Shown here: positions 48,743 through 61,800 of the stretch, piece after piece
Layout: every line of letters begins with the position of its first letter
Numbering within the stretch: the stretch's first letter is position 1
NCBI RefSeq assembly: GCF_949628265.1
Contig: NC_088790.1
Coordinates: 14,574,545-14,638,544 of the forward strand
Length of the DNA stretch: 64,000 bases
Source of the DNA: Cloeon dipterum
Lineage: Eukaryota > Arthropoda > Insecta > Ephemeroptera > Baetidae
Reading direction: 5' to 3'
Made by a program: the position numbers and the translations under genes
The notes under the pieces: model-generated
What the model was told of the DNA's origin: nothing
The model's database searches: none
The model's input: only the letters and a program-made list of their open reading frames with translations

Positions 48743-49827
48743 ATGAACGTGTTCAACATCAAAGACTCGTATATAACTCCCATCATCTTGAGTTATGTGG
48801 ACAAGTACATCAAAGATATCCGTCTTCAAGACACCCAGGTGTCCCTTTGGAGCGGGGAGGCAGTTTTCCACAACCTCAACCTGAGGCTGGACGTCCTGGA
48901 GCAGGAATTCGCATCACCGTTCACGTTTGTTAGTGGACAAATCCATGAGCTGGCTATCAACGTTCCATGGACGAAATTACAGTCTGAGCCAATTAAAATC
49001 ACTATCAACACCATAGGTTGGTAGTTATAAAAGCTCTCTGTTTTTCTGTTCATGCCATTAATTACTTTTATTTTTTTATAGAATGCGTCCTGAAATTGAA
49101 AAACTATGGGACAGATAATGTTGAGACGTCCACAGTTTCCAGCACTGGCTCAAGAGAGGCACGAAGCAAAGCTAAAAAGTAAATGTTGTTGATTTCTCGG
49201 CATGTGCATTCAACAATCAATTCCAGGCAAGAAATGGAGTCAGCCCCCGGCTACGTTCAAAGTCTGGTCAACAAGATCGTCAGCAACATTACCATAGAAT
49301 GCAATAATGTTATTCTGAAGTATTTGGAAGAAGATATGGTGCTATCTTTAAATGTCAGATCTCTGCTTTTGCAATCTGCCAATAGTTCTTGGCAGCCATG
49401 TTTCGCTGGTATTCTTTTTAAATACAATTAGTTTGCTCAGGCTGAAACTAATTTTCCCTTGTTTTCTAGAAATTACTCCTGCTCAATTGATTTTGAGGAA
49501 ACTGGTTACGCTGCATGACCTCACTGTTTGTTTGGACAGGAGAAACTCTTCTGGAAAAATTGAATTTTATGAGGTGCGAATTTCCACTAAATGTAAACAA
49601 TTATTTATGCTTGTTCTCTCAGGAGCCTATTTTATACCGTTGTTCAATGGAGATCAGAATGAGTCGGACGTACACCAACATGGCAGCCAGTTTCGCCAAG
49701 GAAATGAAAATAGACATCAAATGCAACCGCATGGATTTTTCCGTTTCAGACCAGCAGATGCCGATGCTGCTAAGAGTGATGAGACTTGCCCTTGCTTGGT
49801 ACCTGGGCGAATTGAAGGAATTGCAGA
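48743..49827 (+). other. VPS13B: VPS13B exons 1-5: chorein N-terminus
   Basis: Exons 48743-49016, 49082-49178, 49227-49408, 49470-49573 and 49623-49827 (residues 1-287). The chorein domain takes lipids from the donor membrane and begins the hydrophobic groove. Motifs seen: LILRKLVTLHDLTVCLDRRN, SSGKIEFYEEPILYRCS and SVSDQQMPMLLRVMRLAL. The introns are 48-65 bp, close to the smallest possible. Confidence 0.88.
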
Positions 49828-52800
49828 GTAAGATCACAAAAAGGGCATAGTTAAAAATTCATGAATGTCCCCATTAAGTTTAATATAACATTTTGCTGGT
49901 ACATTTGATGTTAAACGTCTTGTTTTAATGGTTTTCCTTTTGGGAGAGTAGAGTTCCTGTTTTCAATTGCTTCAGAAACTGCTGTAAAAAGTGTGGTTAT
50001 TCTGGAAAGAACGATATTTTTTGTATATTGTCCACCCTTTTGCGACACTCTTATTCAAATCATTGATAAATTTGAATTATCTTCTCTGCTTGTCTGTTTT
50101 TTTATTGCTTTTTACAATTGAATGAAGTACCTTACATTGCAGAAGAATCCGATCCTGTTGCTGGCGCTGAAGACGCTCAGGATGAACTGGCCACTAGTGA
50201 AGAGGGAGGCGAGTCGTGGATGGGTTGGGCGTGGAGTCTGGTGCCGTCGTTATCTCTGGTTGACGAAGACTACACCCAGAGTCAGGAGGACACAGACCAC
50301 GTCCTGATGATGGGCTTCTATGTCGACAGCATGTCGGTTGTGTTCAAACTGGCGGCAGACTCGACAGAACGCTGCTATTATGGCACAAAGAAGATCAAAT
50401 TCGCACCTCTTGTTGGACTTGATCTGCAGGGCTGCTTTATGGAAGGTTACTTGAAAGAAAATTCAAAGCTTACATTAGATTTAAATTTCAATCTCTATAC
50501 AAATTCCCTATTGAATCACAATAAAAAATATTTAAGCACAATTTCTTCTATCCATAAATTGTGACGCCTTTTTCTCTTCATTTGTCAAATTGGTAATGAA
50601 TAATCATTCGAGCAATAAATAATGAATGATACTTTTTCAGGTGCTGTGGTGGGATTGAAGGCTGTCAACGTGACCACCGGTGCCAGCCAGCTGATCATGA
50701 AGCCAATGGGCGAGCATTGCTCATGCGGCGTTGATGACTTGCAGACGCAGTTTCTGGCCATGGGAAGTCAGTGTGATAACTATGTAACGAACTCCATGTT
50801 CAGCAAGAGTGAAGAAGACGGCAGGAGACACTTGGCCTCTTGGGAGGAGCATCTTACTAATGTCACAGAGGGCGCTCTGCTCTTCCGAACTCCAGCCTTT
50901 GCCATGGATTACAGATATTTGTTGGATTTGTCAGATGGCATGAGCACCGAGTTTGTCCAGCAGTTTGAAGGGGACCTGGAGAACAGCAACCTGCCTGAGA
51001 GGGCTCTTTGCAGGTGATTTACATTAAAATTTAAACTAAAAGGATTGTGTATAGTTACAATTATTAGCTGGATTGTTGTACATTTTCACTCAGTTGTTCT
51101 TAGCTTTTTCAGACTTCCAAACTGTTTAACTTTTAAAAAAAACCTTCATTGAACAATTGGATTGTAATATTTTTTACCAAAAACATTTTTATATTTCTGT
51201 CAGTATGTATCATCATTATTTAATTTATCATACATAGATTTTTGACAAGCTTTCAAGGAGTAAGAAAAATTTCTCTGAATTGCGGCAAGTATTGTATCAT
51301 CTTCTTTGTGAAATTTTGTTACAGAATGGTGATTGGTCCGCTGCAGCTGAACGTCACTTCAGGTCTAATTCACCGTGCCCAGGAAATCATGAAAGCGGCC
51401 AGCAACTACAACTACCCCCCATACGTCGACCCACCTGCTGAGCCAACACTTTCCAGCCTGACTCCTCCTTCCGAGAGTGACATTTCAGCGCTGGAAACCT
51501 ACATTCCGATCAGAGCCTACCAGCTCACCATGTTCAAGCCGGTTGTAAACATCACCTACCTGGATCACCCTGAGAAGAGGCGCAAGAGGAGAGAGTTCGA
51601 GGGTGGGGCTCCGTACCTGAGTTTCGAGTGCCAGTGTCTGGACGCGACGCACGTCAAGCCCATGTACCCAAACAGGGTGGCAACCACCTCGTGTCAGGTG
51701 GCAGCGCCGTCGGAAAACCTGTTCACCAACTCGCACCGCCACTCGAACATCAAGCTCCTCAGCGTCTCTTGCAGCCTGGTCACAGGCAAGAGCATTTCCA
51801 ACGTGCTCCTGCCCTGCCACCTGACCCTGAGCCACAAGTACCTCATCTATCCTCACCTGTGGCCCAAGGACAATTTGCCCTACTCTGGATGGAATTTTGA
51901 GTCGGACCAAATCGCCCTCATGGCAAACAAGCAGCACTTCCTCGCAGCCATTGAAATTTTGACGTTCGGAAACGGCCTAGTCGACGCAGAGGAGTCTTCA
52001 CTTCCATATTTGGAGCTTGTTCTGCAGGGGCTGTCCTTCCAAAGAGTGTATTCGGCGCAGGCCAAGACCGACAAGTTCCAGCTGAATTCGTGCAAAATTT
52101 CCACCCCAAGCTCCGAGGTCTTCAACACAAAAGACGATCACCTTATTTCCGCCACCTTCCAACATTCTCACACTAGTGTGCTTCCAAACGTAGTTGTCGT
52201 CAGTATCGGCAAGTTCGACGCCAACATGAACCAGGACCTGCTGAAATGGCTTTTGTTTGACCTTTCAACTGCTGCGAGACCTGAAAAAAGGCTGAAGAAA
52301 AAATCAAAATCGGTCAAATCTGGCAGTGCTGGCTCCAAATCTAAAACAACAACCCCTGGGCCTGAGTCGTTTTACAGCTCTGAGATGACAAATAAGATGA
52401 TTGCCAAAGAGGATCATTCTTTTACAAATAAGTAAGTGAAATATTATCAATTCCCTACATCAGGAATCAGGACTTAACAGGGTGATGATCTTGTGTTTTT
52501 ATTTTTTTTAATTACTAAAAATAACCAAACTATGTAAACCCGTCCACTTACCACAGAAAGATTGCCCTGAAATGCCTGATTCTGAATATACCCATCCTTC
52601 ATTATTTTTCAACCCAAAGTTTGACACTTCATGAAAATCTTCAAATGATAAACACCAAATTAATTATTTTTTCCAATTTTTTGAACCAGGTTCCTAAAGT
52701 TTTACAAAGATTGGCAGTGCGCCTTCATCTCTGTGGATGTCGCGCCCGCTGTTCTGCACATTCCAGTCAAGAAAGATAAACTAAGCATTAAGCTTCCAAG

Positions 52801-55800
52801 TGTCTCGTTCAAGAGCACAAACCAACGGCAAGGCATTCACATCCTGCTCGCCAAGCTGCCCGTGATTCTTCCGTCGACCATTTGGAGGAGCGACAAGGAT
52901 ACGTTTCCTTGGAGCCTGTCCGTTTCTAGTCTGAGTTGTGATACCATCACGGGTGGCGTTCAGAGGCCACTGATCCACCCAGTGTCGGCAAACTGCACCA
53001 TCGCCGTGTCCAAACCAGAAGGCTCCGTCGGTCTTTGCGTCCACATTGACACGTCTCTTCTTCAGGTCGACCTCGGTCCAGAGCAAGTCAGCCTACTGGT
53101 GCAGGTGCTGCAGACAATGAGCCAGCTGTTGAAGAGCAAGGAAGAGCCAATTGGAGTCAAGGTAGAGCTGCAGCCTCCACAGCCGCTGCAGACGCCGCCG
53201 CCGACCATCACTGCTCCATCCATTCACCACCAGCCGATGAGCGTTGGCTCCATAAGTGAAGTGTCCGCCCAAGAGGTCGACCGCAAGTTTGACAAAGATG
53301 GAGGGGTCAGTATAAATTGATTAAAAAACATGATTTTTTAGAAACAACTTTTTGGTTTCAAAAATCTTGAATAAATTTTGCTTGTAATATTTCAATCAGG
53401 ATTATTTCGCTATTTAATTAATAGATTACAAGATTTTTATCCTAGTCAGAAAGTGCTAGTAAAATTTGATCTAAAATTTTCCTCCAGGTCAAGGTGACCG
53501 CCTGGGTGCAGTGGACGCTGGCCAGAATTCTGCTCAACCTGTACTCGGCGGACGGCAGGTACAAGATTTCCGGTGATATGGAGGATATGATGACCTCGTT
53601 GGACATACAGCAGATTTATCTGAAGGCAAAGTCGCGGATCACCGCTGCCAGTATCCAGCACTACCAACGGGAAGAAGATGTGTGGCAGCCTGGCCGGCAT
53701 CTGGGGCTGATAGTGCGCTGCAACGACGACACCCTGTCTTCGGCCAAGAAGGACGCAAACCAGACCACAAAGGGCCTGATTGATGTGACCTTCACCAGGG
53801 CGCGGAGCAACAACGTCCATCACAAGTGGACGCAGCAGCTCGCTGCTAATGCCGCGCCGGACGCAGCCGTGGCCGCCCCAAAACCCGCCGGGCCTCGCTA
53901 CATCAGCGAGGTTGACGTAAAACTCTGCCCTCTTGACGTGATTCTGTCCGCGTCCGTATTCCAAAATTTCATCTCGCTGGTAGAGCCAATCGTGAAGAGT
54001 CCGGTGTTGTCACCATCTCCTTCCCAGCCGTTTGGCTACAGAATCAACAACAATACGCTTCCGCTGGTTTACTTCGACATGAAAGACTTGCGCCTGTTCC
54101 TGCCATGCGAGAAGAGCAGCACACATGACTTCTGTATCGTCCAGCTGAGCTCTATCCACCTGGTGCCGCACGTCGAGAACCCACTCTCCAGGGTCTATAT
54201 CCGGCCAGACATTTACCAAATGGCCCAGCAGGCAAACATCCTTTCTGTACCCGGATCGCAGGTTGAGGACCGGCAGTACCAACTAGACGTCAAGAGTTTG
54301 TCCGTGCAGACTGGCGTTTGGACTGAGTTTGAGCGCTTCATACAGGTAATGTTTCAAATTTATTCACTGGCTTCTTTGCGTATTAACATTTGTATTTAGT
54401 TACAAATCACTTTCTTACTATAAATTTGGATTGTGGAGGGAGCAAATTCTGATTATAAAAAGGCAAGAAAATCAACAGTTGATTTACACGGTGTATTCAG
54501 ACTTTTCGCATTTTTTAGAATAGTGAAGTGTAAAATTCATTAAGTTCTTTGAAATTAAGACGGTATTGCGATAGTCAAAATTTAGTTCTCAACATTATTA
54601 TTCAATTTTTTTTACAGTAAAAGATCCTGATAATTACTTTTCTGGATTTTCTCAATTTCATTACCCTTTTTCATCACCACAAATGAGAAACAATTTGAAG
54701 CAAATTTTAATCTTTCCTTCATTTTATCTACTTGACTTAGGTGGAGACAATCACGGAGCCGCTGAGCGAAAATCCGGCCGCCGAGTGGAACAAGGAAAGC
54801 TTCCGTAACTCTGAGCTGTCGCTTCTGCCGCTGGTGCAGAAGTTTGACGTGAGTTTGATGGCCGCGCCCGCTGTGGTGTACCAAGAGGTGGTCGGGCAGG
54901 CCCAGCGCGACCTCCTCGTGTGCGGGCACTCAGCAGAGATAAACGCCACTTCCGACATCAATCTAAACATCAGCACAAACCAAATAAGTTTAATCACCAA
55001 TCTGGGCTTTGAGTGGCTCGCCCTAGCCGCCTCGATGACTGGCATGCTCACCAGATATTCAAGAGATTTGCCTGAGGCAGGCAAAATCGTTGCTCCGTCC
55101 GACAGCGGAATCGAAGACCACTCCAGCGTCTGCTCGCCGCCCATTCGCAAGATCAGCAAGGAAAAGAATCCTGATTTGGTGCCTCTGGAAATTTTGGTCA
55201 CGGCCAGCAGCATAAAACTGGTGCTTTACAAAAATCAAGAGGACGAAAAAGTCGAGCCGCTGCTGCATGTGCTCTTCTCACAGCCGCATTTGGTGCTCGC
55301 CCTGCACAGTCTCAAGCAGAGAATTGAAGTTTCGTGTTTTGATCTGGCATTGAGAACCAGCACTTCCATTTACCAACAGAAACAACCGCCGGGATTTGAG
55401 CATTTTGGTATATCTCTATTGCAGACCAAGGGCGGAGATCCACACCCGAAAACCGGAGTTCCACCTTCGGTTCTCACACTCTCTTGGAATAACTTTTTAG
55501 CCACGTCTGGTGGCAAACTGAAAATCGACATTGGGAGGCCGGTTCATGTTCAGATAGGCCAGCATGCTTGGCAGTTGTACCAAAAACTGCATAAATTATT
55601 CCCAAAGAGCACCAAGGATAATAACCTTCCAAGAAAAGTCCCTATTGACTTTTTGCAACACAAAATCGACCTCTCTACCTCGCAACTGGTGCTAACCCTA
55701 AAATTAGGCAACCACCAAGAGCTGGTGGCCAGCCTAGCAGGCATTTCCGGAGATGTGCAGCCGAAGATTTCCTTGTTGAGAGGAACAGGCTCGGTGCGGG

Positions 55801-58800
55801 TGCATCTCGACCTGAATTCTTTCATGATCAAAGTCGCTAACGCCAGCAGGCAGAGTCACTTGGTAAATCCGTGGTGCTTGAGCTGCGACACGCAACTTAC
55901 CTGGGACTCGTGGTTCATTAACCTGAACACGCCCAGGTCGCAACTCTTCTTCGACTGTGACTGCTTGGTCATTGACGTCGGAAAGGACCAGATCGACTGC
56001 TTGCAGAGTCTGGCCAAGATTTTCGAGAAATTGCAACAGGAGGACGAGCAAGGCGCCGAAGAGAAGCCGAAACCTCGCGAGGACACTTTAGTTGAGGAGC
56101 ACTACAGTGATGACATCAGGGCAGGAGCTTTCCAGTTCCTCGACGCAAAGGGCACTGAGCCTCAGCCATATCAAATTTTGTTCTCGGACAAGCCTGCGTC
56201 CATGACGTGGCGCTACCCCCACCCAAGGGCTCTCACCAAGGTTCACATCTACCCAGTACCTTTTGAAGATGACATTGAAGAGGTAAAAATAATTACCATT
56301 TTTCTCTGCACTATTTTTCTATACAGTTGTTTTAAAACTAATTAAACATTTGATTATATCTGATTGCTGCAAAAGTGGTACTAACTTGGAGATTTAGATG
56401 TATGCAACAAGTAACAAATTTATTAAATATATCTAAATGAAACACTAGGAAAGTATGAGTCTTGTGATTATTTATTCAAAAACTGATGTAAAAAGTTTGG
56501 TTATCACAAAAAATAAATCGCTTAACATTATTTTGTTCAATTGTGGTTTCTGGGAAGATTTCTTGCCTATGCTGAAAAAATTATAATGAGAGCTGCAAAA
56601 ACTTGTAAAGCAAATTTGATATAAACGTCATCATGTGCGGTACTTTTATTGAAGTTAATTTCTCTGCGTACTCGTGTTTCAGATCCCGTGTCAGTTGCAA
56701 TACTGGAGTGACAGTGAAAACTGTTTCAAAACGCTTCTGTTCTTCCGTCTATCCAGCTCACACTTTCACAAACTGGACCTGCCCTTCCCCCGGGATAAGC
56801 AGCACTCGTTCGCCGCGTCAGTGTGGAGGGTGCTACTGGAGCCGTCGTTGCCCTGCCTCTCGCCGCGGGCCTTTGCGGCGTGTCTCAAGGTCGATTCGTA
56901 CTTCAACCCGGCCATAGTTCCCCAGTCGCAGTGTCTGTTCAAATTGTCTACCGTGAAGGTGAACCTGCTCTGTCAGAACTCGAAATACGAGCTGCCCCGG
57001 CCGCTTGAACACTTCACCTTGGACGGGACCATTCCCGAGGAGCTTCCTCTGGTCACAATGGTGCTGGAATCGAGCATTATCTGCCTCATGCAATGGCCCA
57101 AAGACCTCAAGGTTGAGTTTGGGACGAACATACGGCTGGAGGTCGTTGATCTTGCCACCCTCACCGTCATCCACGCTGTGGACTCATTTGTAGCTGAGGG
57201 CCGAGTCTTCAGAACTGCTCACGAGCAACATTCGCTGACAGAAATGTCTCTGCTTGTGCACCCAATTGAGGTGAAATTTGGACCAGCGGTCGGACATGCC
57301 ATCTTGACGGCCACCCAGTTGTGGAAAGAGTCTAACAAAACCACCAAGGTTATTCCTTCGAGATACGTGGTTTGCAACGATACTGCCAAGATCATCATTT
57401 TTAAACAGGTACTGTCTGGAAAGCTCTAAAGTAGGTAACCAGTACTTCCTTTAAATGACAAGAAAATCGGCTGGGCATAAAGTTTTGTTTGTCAACTTTT
57501 TTCTCGGTCATTTTTTTACTGTATAAAAAGCAAGAAAATTCAATTTTATATAAGAAAGGCAATTTCAGCATTTCCCCCCCCCCCCAAATTTGCATGATAA
57601 ACTACTAGAATGTATATTTTAAATATTATATTTCATTCAATTTTAAGCAATATGATCAATCAAACTGCGTACTGTAAAAGTCCGGAGATTTCTGGCAAAA
57701 ACTACAGCAGCATTTTTTGACTTTCTTTCTAACCCGGAATTTTTGGGAGGTATGGATTTTCCCAAAAGTTTCTTTGATTCAATCCAAAGTTTTAAAATAC
57801 CAACATACCTTAGATTGGTCATTTTAAGGCTATAATAAACTTTATTTCTGAAAGGAGACGGTAGTTAATTGAATTTATTCCCCAGTTGGATACATCAGAG
57901 GAAATTATCCTTGGAAGCCGACAGTGCAACTTCTACACTTGGAAATCCGCCACCAAGAAGCACAAGCTACAAACGAAAATTGCATTGAGCCAGGATGCTT
58001 GGAGTGTGGCAACAGCCGTAGAGAATAAGGAGAAAGTCGAGTTCATCAAAGAAACCAGGCTTGTCATGCGGACGGTGCCTCTGTCGACCACTCAAGTAGC
58101 GGTCATTTACATGGGACAACTGGTGCTCAGCAACACCCTTAGGGAAAATCTGGAGGTACAAGTTAAAAGTGTGGTCGATACCAACGGAGACATTTACATT
58201 CTTCCTGGACACTCAAACTGCTCCTCCATCGTGATCGAGGTATTTAAAAAAATATAATTAATTAAACGCTGCTGAAAATCATATTTTTAAATTGAAAATA
58301 AATAAAAATTAATTTTAAAATCAATTAATTTGAAGAAACGTATACTTGTTGTTATAGTAAAATTATAATACTATTAATTTTTTACAATTTTCATTTATTC
58401 TTAGCTTTGATTTTCACTAAAATAAAATAGTATTTAAAATTATAAATGCAAACTAGAACATTTTTTTTTCAATTAATTCAAAATAAAATCTTTAAATTTA
58501 TTCATGGCACTTTTGCAAAAAACAAAATCTTAATCATGTACATTTTTACATTCATCAATTCAGGAGGAAAAAGAACTGGTGCTGAAGGTGCGGTTCCAAT
58601 CGCTCTCGAGCGCCTGGTCAGGAGACATTCCGCTGCGAGTGAACCGCAACACCAACATGCCGTGGTTGGCCAAGGTTCCCCTTCAGGACAAAGGTCAGTT
58701 CCTTAGCGTGTGGTGCCGAGTTTTCGTGCAGCAGTGCGACGGCTACAAGAGGATCCTGGCCGTGATCTCTCCGCTCTACAACGTCAGGTCGCTGCTGCCG

Positions 58801-61800
58801 ACGCCAATCCTGCTCAGCATAAACACGCCGGGTCTCCAAGTAGAGATGTCCATGAAGGTGGAGGGAAGAGGCACCATGCATGAGCTCTACTGTCCTGGCA
58901 CGGTCGAGCACAGCCACAAAGCGACCATCCTGCCACTCAACTCCACCGTGGATAAGGCAACAACGGTGCCGCTTTCCTACGGAATGTCCCAGGTGCCAGC
59001 TGATGTGCCTCTTGAGGGCGAAGACGTCCAAATTGATGAAATATGTTCAAAGGTAAGAATATATATATATTTTTCGCAATTTTTGATGCAATTTGTTTAA
59101 AGTGACAATATAAATTAAAAAACTTCACTTTAAATGCAAAATAGTTTGCTGTTTTTCCTTGTGTGTTTTAAGATACTAAGAAAATTCCCTGTTCCTAACA
59201 TGGATAAATTTTCCCAATTGACCTGAAAAACTAAGCAATTGACAAATCAATCATTTTAATTTTCTAACCATGAGAAAATGGGATTCCCTGCTTTACTCCA
59301 AATAATTATTTAAGTCTGGTTGTTTGCAGAAAAAAACACTGGACAATGCCTATTTGTCAGCTGTCTGCCCTTTACCAAGCTCTGATTTTATACGATTCAT
59401 GTATCGCAATTTCTATTTTTCTTTTGACAGTATTTTAATATTATTTTTAGTACTAGAGTGCTCCATATTTTTACTATTTCTGTTTCTTCAGATTCATAAA
59501 TTACCTAAGTGGAAGTGGCCATATGTGACAGAAGATTTTGATTTCTTCGAGTGTGCTCAGCCACCGGCCAAGGTTCAAGTCAGCTACGATCTTCAGGGCC
59601 CGGCCTACACAACTTTGGTGCTGCAAATCAGGCCATGGGCTTTGTTCGTCAACTGTTTACCATTAGACACGTTGAGTGTTATTTGCCAAGATTGGAGTGA
59701 AACCTGCAATCTTCCCCCTGGTGGAGTAATTGTGCCACCTCACATAGAGGTGCGTTAAAATTTAATTTATTTTTCAGTTTCAAAACTTCTAATTTCAGGG
59801 GACATTCCAAATATGTAATGGTCTCTCTGCTACACCCGCTCTGCAACTTGCCAATGAAGATTGGAATTCCAATTTTTACATGCCCAGAATATCAGGCGTT
59901 GTCCCTAGAGATGGGAGTATCAACACGACAATCAATTTGCCTGACAACAAGGTTAAACGAGCATAATTTTACCTGTGGCGTTTCAACTAACATTTTTTCT
60001 GCTCCAGATGTTTCTACTAACGCTGACCTCGAATGAAATTAAAGAAGAAAATAACCTAAGAGCGCTTAGCATCCACCCTACAGTCCTAATCAGCTGCTCC
60101 AAAGAGGTGCAAGACAGGGTGATCGACCTGAAAACTATGCCAGTGGTTCTGCCCGCCAAAGCAAAATCCCTGAAACTGCCTTCAATTAAATCGTCCCTCT
60201 TGATTGATGCTTCGTCTACAAAGCCAACAGCCATCACTCAGTGGCACCAACTTGCCACAGCCTTGCCTTCTAGCGACCTTCTGTACTACATTCTCGTGGT
60301 TGACCAAAGGTACCTTTGACATTCAGGACTTTCCCAAATGGTCATGTAATAAAAAAAATCTAATTAATTGAAGCCAAACAAGCGGCTGGACTTGTCCACT
60401 TGCCATTCCAATGCCAGGGGCTGTGGAGGGGTGCGCCAGCAGGCACAGTTTTGCCCTTGGAACGCATTCTCTGGTGCTGACGACACACTTCAGGAAGAGC
60501 CAGGTGTTTGCCGTGATCAGCATAGAGCGGCATCCACAGCTCATAATTCACAACAGTTGCGAGTTCGCGATCATCTTCGGCCAGGCCAACATTGGTATGT
60601 ATAGCTTTTAGCCCTATGAATCGTTTTTAATTACACTATTATGTGTCAGACAAGGGAAAACAGAGTTTCGCTACCATGGAAGAGTGCGAAAACATTCTGT
60701 GGCGCAATGACTTGGCCGTAGGAGCAAGCAGGGCTTACATGATGCCTTCCTTGCAGCACTCATTCCCAGATTTGCAGATCAAGCCGCCAGTTCTGGCGCT
60801 GCTCATTGCCCGTGGAACCAATCAAGGTGGGGAGAATGTTCTTGATTGATTTATTTGGGTAAAACCTTTAGGTTTGTTTAAGAAAGGTCAAATTTTGTCT
60901 TAAATGCAGGGTTTGTCAAAAAGGCAGAGAATAAACCAAATGACTTGTCTTTTTCGTTGCTGAAAATTCATTAAAACCTATTTTATGAAATTTTTACCCT
61001 CAAATATTACAATTTATAAAATTTGCAATGGTATTATTTTAGGAAAATCTTGAGAAAAAATATAACAATAAAATAGTATCTTTTTTGCGGGGAGGGGACT
61101 AACCGTGGAAAAACACTACTGCAACCCCTGTTTCATATCACTTGATTTTTATTCAAAATTCCCAGTTTTCTCCTTTTTGGGTGACATTGCCTGGTCTGAG
61201 CCGATCGCTGTGAGTTGCTGCGGCCACGCTGAGCAGTTTGTCCGCTTGCCTCAACATGGAGATGTTCGTGTCCGCTCCCACTCCATCAGTGGGGGCACCA
61301 CTTACCTGTACATCGAGTGCGTCAGCAGGATCGAGATTTCGGCCAAGGAAATCAGGGCACGCTTGCAGCCAAATCCGCACTCCGAAGTGCAGGTTCCCGA
61401 ACATGATGACAAGAGGTGCCTTGAGGCGGACATGAAGATCATTCCTGAGTGGCAGGCCAACGCACCCAAATCGCATTTTATGCTCAGTTGCTACGCTAGA
61501 AGTACCAGAGTGAGTGGAATATCTAATTTATTTTGAAAAGAAAGGTTTATGTTCGTCATTGCAATTATTTCCGTAGAATGGATTTACTGATAATAATTTT
61601 TGTAAATAACACTAACAAAATTAAAAATATGCAAATTTATTTTTTAAGAGTGATAAAAATTTATTTTTCAGTTCACGATTACAAATGACACAAGCAAATA
61701 CAGTGTCGAGCTGCTGGCGTTGACGCTGGACAACATTTTCGTCAAAATGTGCCCAATGAGTGGTGCCTCTCGCGAGTTGACCATGGTTGTCGGTGACATC

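Noticed and set aside
51485..51937. A 150-codon minus-strand frame opposite VPS13B exon 8
   Set aside because: It is the complement of a well-supported coding exon.
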